A stretch of 64,000 nt of DNA, from the NCBI RefSeq assembly GCF_037102585.1, contig NW_027043822.1:62001-126000 (forward strand), written 5' to 3'. Origin of the DNA: Saccharomycopsis crataegensis (Eukaryota; Ascomycota; Saccharomycetes; Ascoideales; Saccharomycopsidaceae). Shown in pieces: positions 38,494 to 47,836 of this stretch. Positions within the stretch are counted from its first letter, which is position 1. The number at the start of each line of letters is the position of its first letter. A model generated the notes under the pieces. It saw nothing but the letters and a program-made list of their open reading frames with translations, had not been told where the DNA came from and searched no databases. A program made the translations under genes and the position numbers.

Positions 38494-39995
38494 ATTAGAT
38501 GGCCCAAAAAGGGTAAATAGATATCCTTTTTTTTTTGATACACTCACCCTTTTGAATCTTGTAAAATATAAGAAAAGAAAAAAAAAAGAAAAGAGAAACC
38601 GATAACGGATGTCAATCTTTTGATAAAGAATGTACACGGCACCATGCGCAGAACTTATCTTTATTCTTTGATTTCTGCTTATCAAAAAACGTTAGTCTGG
38701 TGATCTTCCTATTCTTCCTATCTGATGTGTTTGAACACAAGGCTCCCTTTCTAATCTGAAACTGCGATGATTCGAGTGCCTTCCAAAATTTCTCAAATTG
38801 ATAAAGTTCAATGAGTGCTTCTTATGAAATTGGCTTTCGGAGGACCGTTTTGATACTGGTTTAATAATTTTGGGAGTTCATATTGTACATTGACACTTTA
38901 TGGAAAGTAAGCTTATAAACATTAACATAATAATACTGTAGTTATGTGTAAAGCCTGGACTTCCACTTCCTTCTTAGTTTTGCTGCATAAAATATAAGAC
39001 TATGTAAAATTCCTCTAGCAGTTTTAAAAGGAAGCCCAGAGTTTTATAGATGATAGTAGACATTCATCTTTATGGACTAACTTTAATTATTTGGTTATAT
39101 CTTACGTGAATAGTCCTTACACCTCTCTTTAATTTAATTCAACTGCACGTCACCTTCACCTCTTTTAAACTCCTTATTTTCTCAACATGCAGTACTTTAT
39201 GATTCATAAAGTTGGCCTGCATAAAGCATTCTTTGACGTTTTTATTGATCTGTGTTGGCACCACCATACTTGTGGTAGGTTGGTTCGCTTAGTAATCGAC
39301 GGATTACTAAGATATTGCTCACTCACTCATTGACGAATGACTTGATGATACACTGTAACTGCTAACTGATTTTAAAAGTGTTATCTAAAATGTAAATCTC
39401 TATCAATGGTAATTACCTTGAGTCTGAATATGATACTCTTATTTATAGAATATTCCCTTATCGGGATATCAAAGGATTTAACTGTCTAAGTTAAAACATC
39501 TCATTATACAACAGTCTGGAGTTGCCCTGTATAGCAGGTGGCTTCAAAAATCTGCTTGTTTTTTTGATAATTTATAGTATTATGGGCGCATTTTTTCCCT
39601 TGGTGTGGTTTCATGCGAAAGTGAATGTGTCAACAGTCTAAACTTTCTTTAACAATCACCAAATATTTGAAAATAGGCCCTTTTTAAGGGTGATAACACA
39701 TCTTTTCAGATATAAAACTTCTGCTTCCCTTTCGTGCTGATAATTGATGAATGGCTTAATTTTCGGTCATATGCTTCACTGACGAGTGATGCCTTGAAAA
39801 TCACGAAAGAGTACTGTATTGCCAGATAATGTGTGTGTCCTTTTTTTAGATACTCGAGCAAATGGACACCGGTTTACTACTATAGGACCCAGTAATCGTA
39901 CATTCGACCACATACAGTAGAAAATGATAGAGTACAACTGATTACTCCTGCTTGAGCTTCAATAAACGGATATTCAGCTCAAACATTAGCTAATA

Positions 39996-40725
39996 ATGCC
40001 TGATCTACCTATTTACACCCCCTGGATCATCACTTCTGGTGACAAACAAAACGGTGCCACCGAATTGCACAGATTCTTTTTGGAAACGGTAACCAATCAC
40101 AACCCGTACTTCCTTTTATACAAGCCTGCAAAGGAAGTAAGTTTGCATTCAAGTTACTTTAGCAAATGATGAATGAAATTCTTAAACTGTATACTGATTT
40201 CTCATCAGATTAGTGATACAAACTCCCTGATTGTTACCAAAAGTACGGATCAGATTTTTTTTTTTTTTGTTCAGTGAAATTGACCCGTAAGAACATACAC
40301 TCTGGGATATCCCATGTTAGAGAAATTGAGATTTCATTATTGAGTGTTACAAAATGATTAGTAGTGTCAAGTGGTTTTGAAAACTGCTGATTGAATATAG
40401 GATATCTGGCAAAAATGAATGCTTCTATCATTAATAAGTAATTGTTAATAGATACACCCGAGAAGATACTAGGTTACAGTTACACCAAATAGGAATTTAA
40501 GCCCAATAATCCATAATCAGGATTTGGAATTTTAACATTCTGATGCTTAAATTAGCTAGACATTATAATAGTTGTTAGTTATTATCTTCCTAGTTTACTT
40601 TGTAGGATGGTATTATTTGGGGAGTACCACAAATATGCAAACCCTTTCTTGAGCAAGTTGGTTTCTTGCAAATGAAAGTATTGAGTACAATACTATTTTA
40701 TATCATGAATATCACTAATAATTAA
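39996..40725 (+). pseudogene. Orphan exon-like coding pieces (gene relic or small spliced gene)
   Basis: From the ATG at 39996 a 57-codon frame encodes PIYTPWIITSGDKQNG and ETVTNHNPYFLLYKPAKE with gene-like codon use. After codon 47 (40136) comes a consensus donor GTAAGT. At 40605 a TTTGTAG precedes another open stretch (40606-40725) encoding DGIIWGVPQICKPFLEQVGF. Joining them would need an intron of about 469 nt without a clear TACTAAC. I recognise no family. Either a small two-exon gene, or surviving pieces of a decayed host gene. Confidence 0.35.
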
Positions 40726-41432
40726 ATGAAAATTTCAATATAAAATGAATGGCCACTGCAAATGCAGCTCTGCATCTAACTTTTCACTGAATGAATTGCA
40801 CTCTTGAATAGCACATGATTGGGCCTGACATGCAGAAATTCTTTCAAAATCGCTAGATACCGAAGCTTTTCTCAGATCTTCTCTTTTTACCCACTTAGGT
40901 TTTTTTCTTTTCCTCTTTCCACATTCATCCGCTTACACAATTAGCCACCATTTTAGAGAGTATTTTTATTACTTAGCTGCAAGTTTTCAAAGAGAAAAAG
41001 CAGTAAAAATAAAATAAATCACCCACATGTTTACTTTTTGGTGTTGTGATTTAAAATGGATGGAAACATTCAATACCACAAGACCTACTTGAAAACCTCA
41101 GTATTACAAATTGTTCAAAATAGATTGGACATCTAAACTATAGTTCTGGCAAAATTGTGCTGGGAACGTGAGTGATTTACAGTCATAACAATATCATCCC
41201 TTGTCAAAAACTTACACCTAGATTATCATACAAATTTCAGATTCTTGATTCCTGATAGTATAGACCTAAGCCAATACCTAGAGCAATCAATCCACCAAAA
41301 TAAATTAAAACACAATATATAGTTTAAGACTATTTGAAATTAACCTTCTATTTTTCCAGATACATAATGAGTTTTTGTTCATAATGCTATTATAGTAATT
41401 TAATGGTTTCTGAGAAATAACGTCGGTTAAAT

Positions 41433-41777
41433 TTAAGCAGCAACAGTGACTTCGACATCCACACCTGGTTCAATGGTGATTTGGGTGATCTTTCTAACAA
41501 TGTTAGCTGGGGCGTGCAAGTCAATGACACGCTTGTGGATTCTCAATTCGTAGTGATCCCAAGTCTTAGAACCTTCACCATTTGGAGTCTTTCTGGTGTT
41601 GATGGTAAGGACCTTAGTTGGCAATCTAACTGGACCCTTCTTGACCAAGTTGTGTCTGGTAGCGTTCAAGATGATGTTGTTGGAAACCTTTTCCAATTGC
41701 TTGACTTTGGTGGAAACCAAAGTGATTCTGATCTTGAGGACAGCTTCTTGTTCTTGGACTTTCTTTTCAGTAGACAT
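41433..41777 (-). CDS. RPS20: 40S ribosomal protein S20 (uS10)
   Basis: Predicted 114-residue small-subunit ribosomal protein. Conserved uS10 blocks are [59 protein letters not shown] and [14 protein letters not shown]. Length is slightly shorter than yeast Rps20 (121) owing to a shorter N-terminus. Codon use is strongly biased, as expected. It is intronless in the coding part. Its promoter has a CACGTG and a CCCTAA motif, the Cbf1/Tbf1 arrangement known for ribosomal-protein genes of Candida albicans. Confidence 0.97.
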   Translation of the reverse strand: MSTEKKVQEQEAVLKIRITLVSTKVKQLEKVSNNIILNATRHNLVKKGPVRLPTKVLTINTRKTPNGEGSKTWDHYELRIHKRVIDLHAPANIVRKITQITIEPGVDVEVTVAA

Positions 41778-41929
41778 TTTGGGATATGCTATATGAATCT
41801 TCTTGAATACAATGTAACCGAACAGGGCTGAAATTTGCAGTTTTTAATATTTTTCAATTTATTTTTCTGATTATGATTTTCTCGGCGTAGGGAGGCCGCA
41901 TTTTTGTCACGGGACAAACATATGATATA

Positions 41930-41955
41930 CACGTGGTAATGAAACACGCCCTAAC
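41930..41955. promoter_or_regulatory. Cbf1-type CACGTG plus Tbf1-type CCCTAA upstream of RPS20
   Basis: CACGTG at 41930-41935 and GCCCTAAC at 41948-41955 lie 150-180 bases upstream of the RPS20 start. In Candida albicans Tbf1 and Cbf1 jointly mark ribosomal-protein promoters. The pairing at an RP gene makes this more than a chance match. Confidence 0.55.
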
Positions 41956-42474
41956 GGCAGTAATTTCCGGTGAGAGCGAAAAAAAGAGCCCTATAAGGCG
42001 GATGCCGGGAGCGGGTGAGAACCGGTAACCGAGAAATGGGGGTGAATGTGCTACATTATCATCGTTTGACATAAACCATCAACAAGGTTACATTATAGGA
42101 AAGATCATACTTTTCATCTTAAACTCCCAGGAAGGTCATTTATTTCAAAGAGAGGTAAGTACCAGCTCAACCAAGCACACACAAAAACGTATGATTAAGT
42201 GCTAAAGCCCAATGGAGAGTAAACTGTTATCATTGACACATGAATCCTTGATTTTGATTTTGATTTGATACTGATATTGATATTGATATTATTGAATATA
42301 TTCTTTTTTCCTTTTGTTTTCCATTTTTCCGAGAAATGATGATCAATTATACATCAGAAGGTGCAAATCATGACGATTATTGTTGATACTCCTGTTTATG
42401 GTGCTCCTTTTTGAATTTTTGAAGCAAAAACGAACAACTCTTCTCCCGGTCCGATCACTTCCTTTTATTATGGA

Positions 42475-42476
<2 letters not shown>

Positions 42477-42502
<26 letters not shown>
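42477..42502. repeat. T26 homopolymer
   Basis: About 26 thymines 125 bases upstream of the RCH1 start, probably a nucleosome-depleting poly(dA:dT) promoter tract. Confidence 0.85.
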
Positions 42503-42505
<3 letters not shown>

Positions 42506-42626
42506 CCCTTTTCCAACAGCCTTTTTTTTGAATCATGATATAAACACTACTGATGATCCCAGTATATTGGATAATATTGTCACGCTAATGGTCAAAACCA
42601 ATCGAAATTTTGGTTTACCATAAATC

Positions 42627-44030
42627 ATGCCCATTTTCGAAAAAAATTATTATGCTTTGTGCAAACAAAAGCTCATCAAACTCCTAGGAATCAACACCGA
42701 TACTAAGATTTATAAAGCTTGGAGCTGGCTCTTCAATTTTGTTCTTTCTCAATGGTTTTATGTGTTTCTTGCAGCCCTTATTGCCATTGCTGCCAAATTC
42801 CCGAACTTTGCTCGTCATGGAGGAACCATTAGGGCCGAATACACCATTGGTTACGCCGCGATCGCGTTGATCTTCTTTCAAAACGGGTTATCGATGAGAA
42901 CCCTGGTGTTTTTGTCGCATTTATATGATTGGCGAGCCCATATTGTCGCTCTTGTGATGCAGTTTCTAGTCACCAACGCCATTGTCTACGGAATCTGTTG
43001 TGGTGTAAAAGCGGCCAATAACCCTAATATCGATGAATGGTTACTTGTCGGGGTGATCGTCACAAGCACTTGCTCAACCACCATTGCCTCCAATGTGGTC
43101 ATGACAAGAAAGGCGAAAGGATCTGCCGAAAAGACAATTTCCTGTGTATTTCTTGCCAACCTCGTAGGGGCATTCATTTCTCCGTTGTTGGTGCAAATGT
43201 ACTTAAGTGGGTCAACCTGGTCTTTTGGTAACCCTAAGAATGGGACTTCATTCTCCGAGGTGTATAGACGGGTTATGAAACAATTAGGTCTTGCAGTGTT
43301 TGTGCCGTTATTTGTTGGACAGTGTGTGATCAATATTAATCCGGATAAGGTCATGGCTATCAATGCCAAATATAAACTCAACAAAGTCGGTAGCATCTGT
43401 TTGTTACTCAATTTGTTCCAATCTTTCAGTACCGCATTCTATCAAAAGGCATTCACTTCGGTACCAGGGGTGTCAGTGGTGTTTGTTTTTTTCTTAAATA
43501 CTGGGCTTTACTTGTTTTTCACGTTGCTCACTGCTGTAATTTGCAGAAACCCCCTCATCAAAAAGTTGTTTATCGATACCCAAGACTCAGTGAAACCTGG
43601 GTCGATAAAATACTATCTAACCAAGTTCTTGGCCCCATTTTATTTCCTGCCAGAAGATACGGTTGCCCTTATATTTGTTTGCCCTGCGAAAAGCGCGGCC
43701 CTCGGGATCTCTTTGGTGACGTCGCAATATGGCGATCACTCACAGTATTTGGGAAAAATCTTGGTGGCGTTGGTGCTATACTCGACCCAACAGGTCTTGA
43801 TTGCTAATTTCATGGTGATTCCTTGTAAAAAATGGATTCTTATTTGCCAAGCTACGCAAGGATCGGAAAACGAAGATGTAAATAATATTGAGAAGAGTTT
43901 TTCCAACCAGGAAAGACAGCCCCAGACTGAAAATCCGCTTCAAATAGTGAATGAGGACGTTAGTACCCAAATAGTGAATGAGGACGTTAGTACCCAAATT
44001 AGCAATGCCAAGGAAAAGCATCCACTTTGA
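42627..44030 (+). CDS. RCH1: RCH1-like SLC10-family membrane protein
   Basis: Predicted 467-residue membrane protein of the bile-acid:sodium symporter (SLC10A7-like) family with about 10 helices. It matches yeast Ymr034c/Candida Rch1, a plasma-membrane regulator that restrains calcium uptake. Shared blocks: IRAEYTIGYAAIALIFFQNGLSM, WRAHIVALVMQFLVT, IVTSTCSTTIASNVVMTRKA, ANLVGAFISPLLVQM, VMKQLGLAVFVPLFVGQ, FSTAFYQKAFTSV, CPAKSAALGISLVTSQYGDHSQYLGK. The cytosolic tail (from about residue 405) is polar and contains a duplicated nine-residue unit QIVNEDVST. Starts at the ATG at 42627. Function follows Candida work on the family. Confidence 0.9.
   Translation: MPIFEKNYYALCKQKLIKLLGINTDTKIYKAWSWLFNFVLSQWFYVFLAALIAIAAKFPNFARHGGTIRAEYTIGYAAIALIFFQNGLSMRTLVFLSHLYDWRAHIVALVMQFLVTNAIVYGICCGVKAANNPNIDEWLLVGVIVTSTCSTTIASNVVMTRKAKGSAEKTISCVFLANLVGAFISPLLVQMYLSGSTWSFGNPKNGTSFSEVYRRVMKQLGLAVFVPLFVGQCVININPDKVMAINAKYKLNKVGSICLLLNLFQSFSTAFYQKAFTSVPGVSVVFVFFLNTGLYLFFTLLTAVICRNPLIKKLFIDTQDSVKPGSIKYYLTKFLAPFYFLPEDTVALIFVCPAKSAALGISLVTSQYGDHSQYLGKILVALVLYSTQQVLIANFMVIPCKKWILICQATQGSENEDVNNIEKSFSNQERQPQTENPLQIVNEDVSTQIVNEDVSTQISNAKEKHPL
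43941..43994 (+). repeat. 27-bp tandem duplication in the RCH1 tail
   Basis: Two identical 27-base units (43941-43967 and 43968-43994), each encoding QIVNEDVST, keep the frame. Perfect identity, including synonymous positions, argues for a recent slip or duplication. Confidence 0.9.
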
Positions 44031-44382
44031 AGATATTCAACATTATTTAGCAAATAATCTTCACTTTTTATTTTTCATTCTTTCTTCCTCTCAAATATTT
44101 GCACAAATATGAAAACTGGTTTATTAGAAATATTTGTATTTTAATTAATTATTCTTAACCGTTATGTAAAAGCCTATATTTACCAGTCAAAAGTTTGTGA
44201 ATATTACTGTCCCGGAGATTTACTAATCATATGTTACCTCCAATAAATTGATCATATATTGTACAATCGATACGAAAATTAAATAGAATAAAGGGACCTG
44301 CAAAACAAAAGCAAAAAAAAGAAGAAAACAGAATAAAACGTAAAAATATGGAGTGAGAAAATGGCAAAGAAACTTTCAAATT
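44031..44382. other. Convergent intergenic region
   Basis: About 350 AT-rich bases between the stops of RCH1 and ARP9; nothing beyond 3' flank is seen. Confidence 0.55.
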
Positions 44383-45771
44383 CTAATGGTTCAAATCCCA
44401 AATTATATTAGGTCCTGATTCTTCGAAATCTTCCTTTTTCACCATATACAAGTCATTACCGATATTATTAAGTGTGGCATGGTGACTACCAGGACCAAAA
44501 CATAATTTGATATATACCACTGCCCCCAAAATTGTAAGGTCATTATTAATTCCCTTTGGATCGGAGAAATCTTTCCATTCTTGGAAATAATCTGGCTTTT
44601 TGATGGTGTTAATTGAGGTTGGGGCCTGCGAGAATGCAAGACCAACGTCAACATTACTCGTAGCGCGAAATTTAGATTCTGGATCGTTATCATTATCCAA
44701 CGAGGAAACTAGGTGGTGTGAACTAAGGACTTCGAGAACCCTGTCTTTAAACCCGGATATTGAAGTTACTGGCCCATTAAATATTATATTTGACCAAAGT
44801 TCTTCGCGACGCTCGACATCTGGGTATCGAGAAATACAAAAATCAATGTAGAAATCAAGAGAATCAATGAGTTCTTCGGCTCCCAAAAATCGTTGCTTAC
44901 CCACATTATGCTCAACCCCGTCAGAATCAATGAATGTGTTGAACTCAAGTTCAGAATTTTGCTTTGGCTCCTCTTTTTCATTGGACTTCTTTTTGCTCCG
45001 CTTTTCAAGTATTTCTTTTGGTTTAGGAGCGTTGACAACCAGAAGAACATCAAGCTCTTCTTCAAAATCGGTATTTGTTTTACTTTTATTTGCGTCACTA
45101 AGGATCTCATAAATATCGGACCGTTTCAAGTCTTCAATCTGCTGTGGGGTCCATCCTGGTAAAAGCTTAGAGAGATGGGAGTTGATGGAGTGTCCTCCAA
45201 TTGGAACGGATACCGATGCAAAATTGACAGGTAAGTAATCTACAATCGAGGTGATTGTGAGTTTTTCTTCGCCAATATCCACGGCAAGCGCGGTGCTAAC
45301 ACTATTACCCCCATGCGCCAACAACAAGCAAACCGAGTTGGATACAAGAGTAATTGACGTGAGATGGTCCAAGTTTTCGTAAAAGTAGTTTATCGATTTT
45401 TGGACCTGAACTTTAGAAAAGCTGTCAGAAAGCGAGCCAGAAGTAATCACCATCAAATGAACAGTGACCAATTCCAAATTCAGGATATCGGGAAACTTGT
45501 ATTTGACCACAGACTTATAAACTAATTTGACGAAGTAATTGAAGGCGTGATGGTTTGTGATATGGCCATTTTTAATAAACTGAACTTCTGTGGTACCAGT
45601 GGAGGCGAAATAGTTTGGTTCACCATTTGGATGGGCGTAGACTTTGGATGGGATGCTGATCACTTTGGAAGGAAGTGATTCATGAAGACCCAGGATCGGG
45701 GCAAACTGCACACGGGTTGTGGTTGTCCCGATGTGGATGATACAGTAGTGGTAATCTCTGTGGGGGGCCAT
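44383..45771 (-). CDS. ARP9: Actin-related protein Arp9 (SWI/SNF and RSC subunit)
   Basis: Predicted 462-residue nuclear actin-related protein. Arp9 pairs with Arp7 on the HSA domain of the SWI/SNF and RSC ATPases. Matching segments to yeast Arp9 (467 aa): the [23 protein letters not shown] start, [94 protein letters not shown] and the final GPNIIWDL. A canonical actin ATP site is not evident, as expected for Arp9. The open frame continues 61 codons upstream with low-complexity, Leu/Phe-rich sequence that is actually promoter DNA; the ATG at 45771 matches the family start. Head-to-head with CSE4, 281 bases apart. Confidence 0.93.
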   Translation of the reverse strand: MAPHRDYHYCIIHIGTTTTRVQFAPILGLHESLPSKVISIPSKVYAHPNGEPNYFASTGTTEVQFIKNGHITNHHAFNYFVKLVYKSVVKYKFPDILNLELVTVHLMVITSGSLSDSFSKVQVQKSINYFYENLDHLTSITLVSNSVCLLLAHGGNSVSTALAVDIGEEKLTITSIVDYLPVNFASVSVPIGGHSINSHLSKLLPGWTPQQIEDLKRSDIYEILSDANKSKTNTDFEEELDVLLVVNAPKPKEILEKRSKKKSNEKEEPKQNSELEFNTFIDSDGVEHNVGKQRFLGAEELIDSLDFYIDFCISRYPDVERREELWSNIIFNGPVTSISGFKDRVLEVLSSHHLVSSLDNDNDPESKFRATSNVDVGLAFSQAPTSINTIKKPDYFQEWKDFSDPKGINNDLTILGAVVYIKLCFGPGSHHATLNNIGNDLYMVKKEDFEESGPNIIWDLNH

Positions 45772-46052
45772 TTTTGATTGATCTATCAAAAATAATAAAA
45801 ACAATAATAATAGTACTGATAAATGGTTGTTTCTGTTATTTTTTCTCACCAATTTTCGCCGGTCCTCCCCCACCATCGCTGCTAACACTCCAGGCCTTAA
45901 AAAAAAAAAATACAAAAAAAAAAACAACGCGTCGTCTAAAAAACAAACAACCAAAAAGTGGCTGGAAGCAGTTTTTCTTTCTTCTTCTCGATATATTGAT
46001 ACTAATCACCAATACCGGGTACCCTATAGAACAGTATAGTTTAACACCAGCC
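45772..46052. other. Divergent ARP9/CSE4 promoter
   Basis: 281 bases with A runs (45899-45924), an ACGCGT at 45927-45932 and no other gene. It must serve both directions. Confidence 0.6.
45927..45932. promoter_or_regulatory. MCB-like ACGCGT upstream of CSE4
   Basis: ACGCGT lies 121 bases upstream of the CSE4 ATG. It is the MBF core for G1/S expression and suits a centromeric histone. The hexamer occurs five times in this window, so this is suggestive only. Confidence 0.4.
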
Positions 46053-46517
46053 ATGGTCAGAGTATCAGGTTCAAGGCAATCGCTCGAAAGAGCAAGAAAA
46101 AGATCTAAAGTGTCGAAACCAAGAGTCAAACAGGAGGACCGTGACAGCGATAACCATTCTGACTCTGGGATCCGTCGTCATCACCCAGCAGACCCTGTTC
46201 AAGGAAGTCAGAAGAAGCGTCGATATCGTCCTGGCACTTTGGCGTTGAGAGAAATCCGCAAGTACCAAAAGAGCACGGACTTGTTGCTCCGTAAACTCCC
46301 TTTCTCACGATTGGTTAGAGAAATCGCTACTGATTATATGGGCGATAAGGACGCCATTCGTTGGCAAAGTGTTGCTCTCCAGGCGCTTCAAGAAGCCGCA
46401 GAAGCTTTCCTCGTGAACTTGTTTGAAGACACCAACTTGTGTGCCATCCACGCTAAAAGAGTAACTATCATGCAAAAGGACATTCAATTGGCTAGAAGAA
46501 TCCGTGGCCAGTTTTAA
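46053..46517 (+). CDS. CSE4: Centromeric histone H3 variant (CENP-A)
   Basis: Predicted 154-residue CENP-A, which marks centromeric nucleosomes. The histone fold (about residues 60-154) follows [35 protein letters not shown]. Loop 1 is lengthened ([12 protein letters not shown]) relative to canonical H3, and the Trp and ALQEA context match Cse4. It ends [21 protein letters not shown]. The N-tail lacks the ARTKQTARK of H3 and is basic and short, about 58 residues versus about 130 in yeast Cse4, giving an unusually small protein. The open frame runs 93 codons upstream through promoter DNA; the ATG at 46053 is the plausible start, though an upstream exon cannot be fully excluded. Confidence 0.94.
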   Translation: MVRVSGSRQSLERARKRSKVSKPRVKQEDRDSDNHSDSGIRRHHPADPVQGSQKKRRYRPGTLALREIRKYQKSTDLLLRKLPFSRLVREIATDYMGDKDAIRWQSVALQALQEAAEAFLVNLFEDTNLCAIHAKRVTIMQKDIQLARRIRGQF

Positions 46518-46874
46518 TGAGATCTTTGGCTGGAATTGTATCAGCCCCTGCTTTTCTTTTGACAGTGAAGTGTCTATATATGGGTGCGTGGGGGTGTTTT
46601 CTTCGCCTTATTTTTTTTTTTTGTAACATTTGTTAATCTATTGGCCTTTTGGGGGAGTTTGGTTAGATTTGATTTTTTTTTCACTCTCTTTTTCCTAAAT
46701 TATTATTATTATCATTATTACTATTATACTTTTTTTTTACCATTATTCTTTTTTTTTTTTGTTTTTTTACATAGTGTGCTATTCTTTTCTATTTTTGTAT
46801 TAGATTTTACTTATTCTTTTTTTTTTTTTATGGATCACCAAACATTATGAAACAAACCAAACAAAAGACATCAA
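46518..46874. other. T-rich convergent intergenic region
   Basis: About 360 bases between CSE4 and BOS1 stops, very rich in T runs with a TTA/TCA simple repeat near 46699-46728. No gene. Confidence 0.6.
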
Positions 46875-47662
46875 CTACTTTAAATACTTGTAGATAAAGA
46901 AATAGCAGAAAAACAAGATAAATGCACCACCTGCGAATAGGAACCTGTCCTGATAAACTCGACGTTCCACTTTGTGGATCGTCTCTTGGGAAACTCCCAA
47001 AGTTGTTAGACTTGAAGTGAGTTTCTTTTCAAATTTCATAAGATACTGATTCTGAATTACAATATCATCGAAACTGCGCTGTCCCATTTCAAGAATTTCG
47101 TCTAACTGGGCACTGGAGCGGCCCAAAGATTCACGCTCTTTGTAGAGACCATCTTGATAATTCATTCTAGGCTGCTGCTGCTGCTGTTGTTGCTGTTGTC
47201 CCAATGCCGAAGAGTATGGATTGTCGGTTGACGTTGTGGTTCCGCCCAAGCCGTGGGTATTATTATGTCTTCCGCGATTCAAAAGTTCACTTCGACTATT
47301 TTCATATTGCACTTCTTCTTTACGCCTCTTGATCGATTCAAAACGAGTCTTGAGTTCTAAATGCTCGCTTCGGAACTTCTCTAGTCTTTTTTTGTACTTC
47401 GCCTGCGAGTCGTCGTTGGTCTCTTTTAATATTAGATCTGCTAATTCATCGATGGTTCGTTGAAGCCCATTAAGCGACACCGATACTTGGCCCTGTGCTG
47501 ACAATGGTGCATCGGACGATGATTCTAACTGCGTGAGGTCTTTTCTAATACTCTGTATTTGCTTGATTCCGTGGCCGAATAACGAGTTCTGAAATAAAAA
47601 AGGAAGAAATAAGTTAGCTGCTATCCCGTAGTACAAACTGTAAACCAAACCGCACTCACCAT
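46875..47662 (-). CDS. BOS1: ER-Golgi v-SNARE Bos1, spliced after the start codon
   Basis: Predicted 238-residue Qb-SNARE for ER-to-Golgi vesicle fusion. Exon 1 is only the ATG (47660-47662); a 71-nt intron follows and exon 2 is 46875-47588. The spliced start MNSLFGHGIKQIQSIRKDL matches the Bos1 N-terminus. A helical N-domain is followed by DNPYSSALG, a Gln run and the SNARE motif (about LDEILEMGQRSFDDIVIQN...LGVSQETIHKVERRVYQDR) with the central Gln in EMGQ. A single C-terminal membrane anchor (FLFAGGAFILFFCYFFIYKYL) ends the protein. Length equals yeast Bos1 (244). The unspliced frame instead begins inside the intron. Confidence 0.93.
47589..47659 (-). other. Intron directly after the BOS1 start codon
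   Basis: A 71-nt minus-strand intron with donor GTGAGT immediately after ATG, a GCTAAC branch-like site and a T-rich tract ending TTTCAG. It leaves a three-base coding exon. Confidence 0.9.
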
Positions 47663-47836
47663 TTTTCTCCCTAACACATTTGATGGTAAATTATTATTAT
47701 TGTTCACAACGTGGCACCCACAGAGATCAATTTTTTTTTATGATTTTTCTTCGTATAGGAAGAAAAATTGCTGCTTTATGCAAGAGTAAGTGTAGTTCTG
47801 CAGGTGTGTCATGATCGCAACCAACCCACCCACAAC

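Larger units (their letters stand above)
38087..41432. other. Gene-poor 3.3-kb region
   Basis: No full gene is visible between the ammonium transporter and RPS20. Contents: AT-rich 3' flank, a 13-base C run (38481-38493), a TGGAATATTCCA palindrome (38405-38416) and two exon-like coding pieces at 39996-40169 and 40606-40725. Could hold a non-coding RNA, a decayed gene or a chromosomal element; none is proven. Confidence 0.5.
41778..42626. other. Divergent promoter of RPS20 and RCH1
   Basis: About 850 bases containing the CACGTG/CCCTAA pair near RPS20, a GATATT/GATTTT simple repeat (about 42249-42291) and a T26 run (42477-42502) ahead of RCH1. Confidence 0.55.

Noticed and set aside
39345-39430. 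TGATGA and CTGA spaced like a C/D snoRNA
   Set aside because: No terminal stem and boxes are short; such matches are expected by chance in AT-rich DNA.
42154-42530. GTAAGT upstream of RCH1 as a 5'-UTR intron donor
   Set aside because: No convincing branch point or acceptor pair; the RCH1 frame is complete without it.
44388-44400. GGTTCAAATCCCA resembles a tRNA B-box
   Set aside because: It is the C-terminal coding end of ARP9 read on the other strand; no A-box, acceptor stem or cloverleaf surrounds it.
45774-46052. In-frame upstream extension of CSE4 by 93 codons
   Set aside because: It has no ATG supporting it that fits, runs through poly-A promoter DNA and encodes low-complexity Lys/Phe sequence.
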